In this document: positions 13,614 to 18,260 of the stretch, in pieces | How the letters are laid out: every line of letters begins with the position of its first letter | Position numbering within the stretch: the first letter of the stretch is position 1 | Assembly (NCBI GenBank): GCA_029777935.1 | Contig: JAKORH010000379.1 | Coordinates: 1-18,260, forward strand | Source of the DNA: Pseudomonadota bacterium | Lineage (GTDB): Bacteria > Pseudomonadota > Gammaproteobacteria > Burkholderiales > Burkholderiaceae | Direction of reading: 5' to 3' | DNA length: 18,260 nt | Program-made: the position numbers and the translations under genes | Notes under the pieces: generated by a model | What the model was told of the DNA's origin: nothing | Database searches by the model: none | What the model saw: only the letters and a program-made list of their open reading frames with translations

Positions 13614-14420
13614 TCAGGCCAGCCACCGCTTCCGGCGGCGATAGAACTTGGCGTCGCGGAAGCTCTTGCGGCCTTCCTTGGAGATGCCGAGGTAGAACTC
13701 CTTCACGTCCTCGTTTTCCGACAACCCGCGCGCGTTGCCGTCCATCACCACGCGGCCGTTCTCGAGGATGTAGCCATAGTGGGCATAACGCAGTGCGATG
13801 TTGGTGTTCTGCTCCGCGAGCAGGAACGAGACCTTTTCCTTGTCGTTCAGGTCCTGCACGATCCCGAAGATCTCTTCGACCACCTGCGGTGCCAGCCCCA
13901 TCGACGGCTCGTCGAGCAGGATCATCTGCGGCCTGGCCATCAGCGCGCGGCCGATCGCCGTCATCTGCTGCTCGCCGCCCGAGGTGTAACCGGACTGGCT
14001 GGCGCGCCGCTGCTTCAGGCGCGGGAAGTACGTGTAGACCTTGTCGAGACGCGCCGCGACGTCACCGCGCGCGGCAACGGCGGTGTACGCGCCGGTGAGC
14101 AGGTTCTCTTCCACGGTCAGGTGGGCGAAGCAGCGTCGTCCTTCCATTACCTGCACGACGCCGCGCTTGACCAGGTCGTACGCAGTCAGGCTGTGGATCT
14201 TCTCGCCCTTGTACTCGACCGAGCCCTTGGTGACCTCGCCGCGTTCCGCGTGCAGCAGGTTCGACACTGCGCGCAGCGTAGTCGTCTTCCCTGCGCCGTT
14301 GGCGCCGAGCAGGGCGACGATGCCGCCCTCCGGGACGGTCAGCGACACGCCCTTCAGCACGAGGATCACGTGGTTGTAGATGACCTCGATGCCGTTGACG
14401 GTCAGCAGGGGAGACGACAA
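13614..14420 (-). CDS. livF: ABC transporter ATP-binding protein LivF-type
   Basis: This 268-residue ATPase has Walker A GANGAGKTT (39-47, Lys45), Q-loop Gln90, ABC signature TSGGEQQ (146-152) and Walker B MILLDE (Asp170, Glu171). The LLAEQN motif in place of the H-loop histidine is usual for LivF. With LivG it would power a HAAT-family importer at the inner membrane. The N-terminus (LLTVNGIEVIYNHVILVLKGVSL) and the basic tail (KSFRDAKFYRRRKRWLA) fit the LivF variants found next to PaaK-like ligases. The start appears to be TTG at 14420, with GAGG seven bases upstream; no better ATG lies nearby and family homology starts at once. A large palindrome separates it from livK, and the lipoprotein gene follows one base after its stop. 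Confidence 0.92.
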   Translation of the reverse strand: MSSPLLTVNGIEVIYNHVILVLKGVSLTVPEGGIVALLGANGAGKTTTLRAVSNLLHAERGEVTKGSVEYKGEKIHSLTAYDLVKRGVVQVMEGRRCFAHLTVEENLLTGAYTAVAARGDVAARLDKVYTYFPRLKQRRASQSGYTSGGEQQMTAIGRALMARPQMILLDEPSMGLAPQVVEEIFGIVQDLNDKEKVSFLLAEQNTNIALRYAHYGYILENGRVVMDGNARGLSENEDVKEFYLGISKEGRKSFRDAKFYRRRKRWLA

Positions 14421-14441
14421 GGTTTGCCTCGGTAGGGTTGC

Positions 14442-14485
14442 CGGCCTTTGCGCTGCGGCCGCGCGCGGCCGCAGCGCAAAGGCCG
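14442..14485. repeat. 44-bp perfect palindrome between livK and livF
   Basis: Bases 14442-14485 are fully self-complementary, with 22-base arms centred between 14463 and 14464 and no loop beyond the few bases needed to turn. The arms contain GGCCTTTGCGCTGC and its complement, plus two GCGGCCGC octamers. It lies 30 bases downstream of the livK stop (on the minus strand) and 22 bases upstream of the livF start. In RNA it would form a very stable hairpin on either strand. It probably stabilises the livK mRNA end or limits read-through into livF. Confidence 0.88.
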
Positions 14486-14507
14486 CCCGCGCACGCGGCG
14501 CGGGCGG
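14483..14507. repeat. Second hairpin next to the livK stop
   Basis: CCGCCCGCGC (14483-14492) and GCGCGGGCGG (14498-14507) form a perfect 10-bp stem around a five-base loop. It shares three bases with the large palindrome, so the two hairpins would compete for those bases. It lies eight bases after the livK stop as read on the minus strand. Confidence 0.75.
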
Positions 14508-14514
14508 AACGGGC

Positions 14515-15858
14515 TCAACCGGCCTTGCCGGCGGTGAGTTCCTTGGCGCAGTCGCGGCGCTGCAGTTTCTTTTCGGCCAGATAGGCCGCCGCTGTGCGCT
14601 GGATCAGCGGCCGCAGGATCTGCTGGTCGGCCTCATACCAGTCGGACGTGAAGTTCCACTTGGCGCCGTCCCAGGTTTGGATCCGCGCTGCGTGCGCACC
14701 GCCGTGCTCGCGGCAGCTGGTCGATAGCGGTCGCATCATTCCGCCGAAGCCCAGCGCATCGATCCGCTTCTGGTCGATGTTCAGGTTCTCCAGACCCCAA
14801 CGGACCTGTTCGCCGGTCAGCGGCTTCTTGCCGTAGCGCTCCTGCGCCTGCCGCACGCCCTCGACACCCAGCATCGCGCTGATCATGCCGCGGTTGTAAA
14901 GCACGGTGCCGACCTCCTCCTTCGGGCCGGAGCCCTGCCCCTTGCCATACACGTACTTCAGGATGTCCGCGTGCACCTTGTACTGCCCGACGCCATGCAG
15001 CGCGAGGCCGTGGTAGCCCTTGGCATCGGCTGCGACCGGCTGAACGTCCGGCTCAGCCGCCGACCACCAAATGCCATACATCTTGTCGCGCGGATAGCCG
15101 GTGGCGACCGCCTCCTTGATCGCCGTCGAGTTCATCACGCCCCAGCCCCACAGGAACACGTAATCAGGGCGCTGCTGCCTGATCTGCAGCCAGGTCGCCT
15201 TCTGCTCGACACCGGGGTGCGTGACCGGCAGCAGCAGCAACTCGAAGCCGTGCATCTTCGCGCGCTCCTGCAGGGCCGCGATCGGCTCCTTGCCATAGGG
15301 CGAATCGTGATACACGAGCGCGATCTTCTTGCCCTTGAGCTTGTCGAGTCCGCCGTTGATCTTGCCGATGTGCTGGACCAGGATGTCCGCGCCGTCCCAG
15401 TAGGTGCCCAGCATCGGGAAGTTGTACGGGAAAGCCTCGCCCTCGACGGAATCGGCGCGCCCGTAACCTGCGGTGATCAGGGGGATCTTGTCGGTCCATG
15501 TCTTGTCGGTGAGCGCGAAGGTGATGCCCGTCGACAGCGGCTGGAACAGCGTGGCACCGGTCGGCCCCTTGCTCTTCAGCCGCTCGTAGCACTCGACCCC
15601 GCGGGCCGTGTCATATCCGGTTTCGCATTCCTCGAACGTGATCTTCACGCCGTTGATGCCGCCGTCACGGGCGTCGATCAGCTTCAGGTAGTCCAGGTAA
15701 CCGTTGGCCCATGGAACGCCATTCGGCGCGTACGCGCCGGTCCGGTACGGCAGTGCCGGGAAGAACTGCTCTTTCGCCTGCGCCAAGACGACGCCGCTGC
15801 CCAGTGCAGCAGCGATGCCCGCCGCGACCGTGATGGCCTTGATTGCTGCAAGTCTCAT
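14515..15858 (-). CDS. livK: ABC transporter substrate-binding protein LivK-type
   Basis: This 447-residue protein has a signal peptide (MRLAAIKAITVAAG...VVLAQA), likely cut after the AQA near residue 28. It then shows a type I periplasmic binding-protein fold of the branched-chain/aromatic family: FEECETGYDTARGVECYERL, GATLFQPLSTGITFAL, KIPLITAGYGRADS, KIALVYHDSPYGKEP and DYVFLWGWGVMNSTAIKEA. It is longer than typical LivK (about 370 residues), with an extended C-terminal region ending in DCAKELTAG. It binds the substrate in the periplasm and delivers it to LivHM. Start ATG 15858 has AGGAGA about nine bases upstream. The ligand is not read from sequence. The linked PaaK-like ligase suggests an aromatic or other organic acid. 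Confidence 0.92.
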   Translation of the reverse strand: MRLAAIKAITVAAGIAAALGSGVVLAQAKEQFFPALPYRTGAYAPNGVPWANGYLDYLKLIDARDGGINGVKITFEECETGYDTARGVECYERLKSKGPTGATLFQPLSTGITFALTDKTWTDKIPLITAGYGRADSVEGEAFPYNFPMLGTYWDGADILVQHIGKINGGLDKLKGKKIALVYHDSPYGKEPIAALQERAKMHGFELLLLPVTHPGVEQKATWLQIRQQRPDYVFLWGWGVMNSTAIKEAVATGYPRDKMYGIWWSAAEPDVQPVAADAKGYHGLALHGVGQYKVHADILKYVYGKGQGSGPKEEVGTVLYNRGMISAMLGVEGVRQAQERYGKKPLTGEQVRWGLENLNIDQKRIDALGFGGMMRPLSTSCREHGGAHAARIQTWDGAKWNFTSDWYEADQQILRPLIQRTAAAYLAEKKLQRRDCAKELTAGKAG

Positions 15859-15918
15859 GTTGCCTGTCTCCTTTCGAAAGTCATTGCCCGGGGTCGGAAA
15901 TCCCGAGCAGCAGGAAAA

Positions 15919-16983
15919 TCAGTGGGGGAACGGCCACAGCCGCAGCTTCTCCTTGCCGATCGCCCATAGTCGCGCCAATCCGTGCGGTTCGACAATCAGG
16001 AAGAACACGATCAACGAGCCGAAGATCATCAGTTCCAGGTGCGACAGCAGCGCGGTCGACAATTCGATCCCCAGCCAGCCCGGCAACTGGTTCAGCAGCA
16101 GCGGCAGCAGGACGATGAACGCCGCGCCGAAGTAGCTGCCCAGGATCGAACCCATGCCGCCGATGATGATCATGAACAGCAGGTTGAAGCTCAGGTTGAT
16201 GCTGAATGCCAGCGGTTCCCATGCGCCCAGATGCAGGAATCCCCACAACGCTCCGGCGATTCCGGCAAAGAACGAACTGACCGCGAACGCGGTCAGCTTG
16301 GCATGGAGCGGGCGAATACCGATTACCTCGGCGGCGACGTCCATGTCGCGGATCGCCATCCAGGCGCGGCCGATCTGCGATCGCACCAGGTTCTTCGCCA
16401 GCAGCGTCATCACGACGACGACGCCAAGCACGAACCAGTACTTGTGGACCGGCTGCTCGATCGACCAGCCGAACAGATTGACCGGCGCGGGCGACACGGA
16501 TCCGGACGGCGAGTAGTTGGTGAACCACTTCACGCGCGCGAAGATCCAGTCGATGAAGAACTGCGCCGCCAGCGTGGCCACCGCCAGGTACAGGCCCTTG
16601 ATACGCAGGCTCGGCACACCGAACATGACTCCGACGACCGCCGCCACCAGCCCCGCCAGCACGAGCACGACGATGAAATTCAGCCCCGGAACGCGAATCA
16701 CGAAGTTGTACGCGGCGTACGCGCCGATCGACATGAATGCCGCCGTACCGAGCGAGATCTGCCCGCAGTAGCCGACCAGGATGTTCAGCCCGATCGCGGC
16801 GACCGTCAGGATCAGGAACGGCACGATCAGTGCCCGGAACAGGTAATCGCTCGCCACCAGCGGCAGCACGAGAAACGCGAGCGCGACCAGCGACCACACG
16901 ACCCAGCGGTCCTGCAGGATCGGCAGCAACTGCATGTCCGACCGGTAGGTCGTCTTGAACTGGCCGTTTTCCCTGTAGAGCAC
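15919..16983 (-). CDS. livM: ABC transporter permease LivM-type
   Basis: This 354-residue inner-membrane permease has about eight to ten hydrophobic segments. Family features include LNILVGYCGQISLGTAAFMSIGAY, GLYLAVATLAAQF, RAWMAIRDMDVAAEVIGI (the coupling-helix region that contacts the ATPases) and IIIGGMGSILGSYFGA. It pairs with LivH to form the channel of a HAAT-family importer. Translation begins at GTG 16983, three bases after the livH TAA. An in-frame ATG at residue 17 (MQLLPILQD) is a possible alternative, giving a protein nearer the usual LivM start. The gene ends 60 bp upstream of livK. Confidence 0.92.
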   Translation of the reverse strand: MLYRENGQFKTTYRSDMQLLPILQDRWVVWSLVALAFLVLPLVASDYLFRALIVPFLILTVAAIGLNILVGYCGQISLGTAAFMSIGAYAAYNFVIRVPGLNFIVVLVLAGLVAAVVGVMFGVPSLRIKGLYLAVATLAAQFFIDWIFARVKWFTNYSPSGSVSPAPVNLFGWSIEQPVHKYWFVLGVVVVMTLLAKNLVRSQIGRAWMAIRDMDVAAEVIGIRPLHAKLTAFAVSSFFAGIAGALWGFLHLGAWEPLAFSINLSFNLLFMIIIGGMGSILGSYFGAAFIVLLPLLLNQLPGWLGIELSTALLSHLELMIFGSLIVFFLIVEPHGLARLWAIGKEKLRLWPFPH

Positions 16984-16986
16984 TGT

Positions 16987-18030
16987 TTAGACCCTGTCTA
17001 TGTGCTTCTCACCGAAAAGTCCTTCCGGCCGCACCAGCAGGAACGCGAGTGCGAGCCCGTAGGCGAACCAGTTCTCGATGCCGCCGCCGGCCAGATCGAA
17101 GGCCTTGACCAGCACCGGGCCGAGGAACACCTCGGCGAATTTCTCCCCGACGCCGATGATCAGGCCGCCGATGATCGCGCCCGGCACCGAGGTCAGACCG
17201 CCGAGAATGACCACCGGCAGCGCCTTCAGCGCCACCTGCGACAGCGAAAACTGCACTCCCAGCTTCGAGCCCCAGATCATGCCGGCGACCAGCGCGACCA
17301 CGCCGGCCACCGCCCATACGATGACCCAGATCCTGTTCAGCGGAATACCGATCGATTGCGCGGCCTGGTGATCGTCGGCCACCGCGCGCAGCGCGCGCCC
17401 GGTCGGCGTCTTCTGGAAGAACAGCGCGAGCCCGGCCACCAGCAACGCCGCGATCAAGGCGGCGACGAGATCCTCCTGGTTGATCAGGATGCCACCCTGG
17501 AACAGGTTCTCCAGGATCATGGTCGGCGTCTTGGGCAGGCCGAGGTTGATCTCGTAGATGTCGCTGCCCCAGATGGTCTGCCCGATGCCGTCGATGAAGT
17601 AGGTGACGCCGAGGGTGGCCATCAGCAGCACCACGGCTTCCTGTCCGACCAGATAGCGCAGCACCAGCCGCTCCACCAGCCACGCGAACACGATCATGAT
17701 CGCCAACGCCAGCGCGAACGCGATCACGTTGGCCATCAGCCTGCTTTCGATGCCGATCAGCGGCGGGATCCACTCGGCCAGCCGCGCCATCGCCAGCGCG
17801 GCAAACAGCACCATCGCGCCCTGCGCGAAGTTGAACACACCCGAAGCCTTGAAGATCAGCACGAAGCCGAGCGCCACCAGCGAATACAGCACGCCCGACA
17901 TCAGGCCGCCGATCAGCACCTCGATGTAGAAGCCGGGCGCGCTGTCGCCGGTGGCCAGCGGCAGCGCCATGCCGACCGCGAGCGCGACGATCAGCGCCAC
18001 GACCGGCCAGTTGCGCTTCAGGTCGATCAT
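16987..18030 (-). CDS. livH: ABC transporter permease LivH-type
   Basis: This 347-residue inner-membrane permease shows LivH features: GGLMSGVLYSLVALGFVLIFKASGVFNFAQGAMV, LLMATLGVTYFIDGI, TPTGRALRAVADDHQAAQSIGI (coupling-helix region) and LKALPVVILGGLTSVPGAIIGG. It is longer than the usual 290-310 residues, with a longer loop after IWGSDIYEINLGLP. It forms the membrane channel together with LivM. ATG 18030 lies 28 bp after the livG stop, with only a weak ribosome-binding sequence (GGCGGA). The order livG-livH-livM-livK-livF differs from the E. coli livKHMGF order and is the order expected of clusters with a linked ligase. Confidence 0.92.
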   Translation of the reverse strand: MIDLKRNWPVVALIVALAVGMALPLATGDSAPGFYIEVLIGGLMSGVLYSLVALGFVLIFKASGVFNFAQGAMVLFAALAMARLAEWIPPLIGIESRLMANVIAFALALAIMIVFAWLVERLVLRYLVGQEAVVLLMATLGVTYFIDGIGQTIWGSDIYEINLGLPKTPTMILENLFQGGILINQEDLVAALIAALLVAGLALFFQKTPTGRALRAVADDHQAAQSIGIPLNRIWVIVWAVAGVVALVAGMIWGSKLGVQFSLSQVALKALPVVILGGLTSVPGAIIGGLIIGVGEKFAEVFLGPVLVKAFDLAGGGIENWFAYGLALAFLLVRPEGLFGEKHIDRV

Positions 18031-18058
18031 GGTCGGTCCGCCATCGGTTTGCAGCTTC

Positions 18059-18260
18059 TCAATGCGCCACGCCCAAATAGGCGTCGATCACGGCCCGATT
18101 GCTGCGTACTTCGTCCGGCGTGCCGTCGCCGATCTTCTTGCCGTAGTCGAGCACCACCACGCGGTCCGACAGGTCCATCACCACGCCCATGTCGTGCTCG
18201 ATCAGCACGATGGTAGTGCCGAACTCGTCGTTCACGTCGAGGATGAAGCGGCACATGTCT
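18059..18260 (-). CDS. livG: ABC transporter ATP-binding protein LivG-type, C-terminal part
   Basis: The last 66 codons are visible and the gene runs off the right edge. The sequence GTTIVLIEHDMGVVMDLSDRVVVLDYGKKIGDGTPDEV contains the H-loop His (EHDMG) and the typical LivG ending. Nucleotide-binding motifs lie outside the window. It is the first visible gene of the minus-strand liv operon, and the promoter is probably beyond the window. It ends 28 bp before livH. Confidence 0.9.
   Translation of the reverse strand, partial: DMCRFILDVNDEFGTTIVLIEHDMGVVMDLSDRVVVLDYGKKIGDGTPDEVRSNRAVIDAYLGVAH

Noticed and set aside
14442..14485. The large palindrome considered as an intrinsic terminator or attachment site.
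   Set aside because: There is no T run on either side, livF continues the operon, and no integrase or element boundary is nearby.
15982..18216. A 744-codon open frame on the + strand opposite livM and livH.
   Set aside because: It is antisense to two well-supported permease genes and is rich in Asp, Arg, His and Gln, as expected from the complement of hydrophobic codons in GC-rich DNA. No domain is recognisable.
1..18260. Search by eye for tRNA, rRNA, riboswitches, insertion sequences and phage genes.
   Set aside because: No tRNA-like fold with a TTC arm, no transposase or integrase motif and no known riboswitch pattern was noticed; a covariance-model search could not be run.

Overview
This window is GC-rich chromosomal DNA with dense, short-gapped gene strings and no sign of phage, plasmid, insertion sequence, CRISPR array, rRNA or tRNA. 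Three features suggest a betaproteobacterium, most likely Burkholderiales or a relative: an aromatic-type aminotransferase (TyrB), a HAAT-family liv transporter operon ending in a PaaK-like ligase, and GC-rich intergenic repeats. The lineage is inferred from gene content and style and was not tested by any search.

Left part (1-5920): the 3' end of a DUF349 coiled-coil protein gene is followed by tyrB, both on +. tyrB meets a convergent EamA-type exporter gene stop codon to stop codon. A divergent gap then leads to two + genes overlapping by 4 bp: a small PNPOx-like protein, and a three-part protein with PNPOx-like, GAF and probable winged-helix regions.

Middle (5929-7133, minus): a hemerythrin-domain protein and a small exported c-type cytochrome form a two-gene unit. 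A 146-bp divergent control region separates it from a seven-gene + strand string (7280-11336): DUF1289, HCCA-isomerase-like, MaoC-like dehydratase, a small membrane protein, an MBL-fold hydrolase, a DUF3455 lipoprotein and an unknown exported protein. Two junctions in this string carry five tandem GC-rich units of 57-62 bp. Each unit starts at a stop codon and ends in a purine-rich ribosome-binding-like stretch plus GTGA, so the last unit of each array supplies the start codon of the next gene. A strong hairpin closes the string.

Right part: a + strand DUF1801 protein with a histone-H1-like Ala/Lys tail (11501-12169) converges on a long minus strand operon read as livG (partial), livH, livM, livK, livF, a 59-residue lipoprotein and a PaaK-like ligase. 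A 44-bp perfect palindrome and a second strong hairpin lie between livK and livF. The ligase suggests that the transporter imports an aromatic or other organic acid that is then CoA-activated, rather than only branched-chain amino acids.

No complete novel system such as defence or secretion is visible. The strongest leads are the start-codon-carrying repeats, the PNPOx-GAF-winged-helix fusion, the livK/livF palindrome, the tiny lipoprotein in the transporter operon and the H1-tailed DUF1801 protein.
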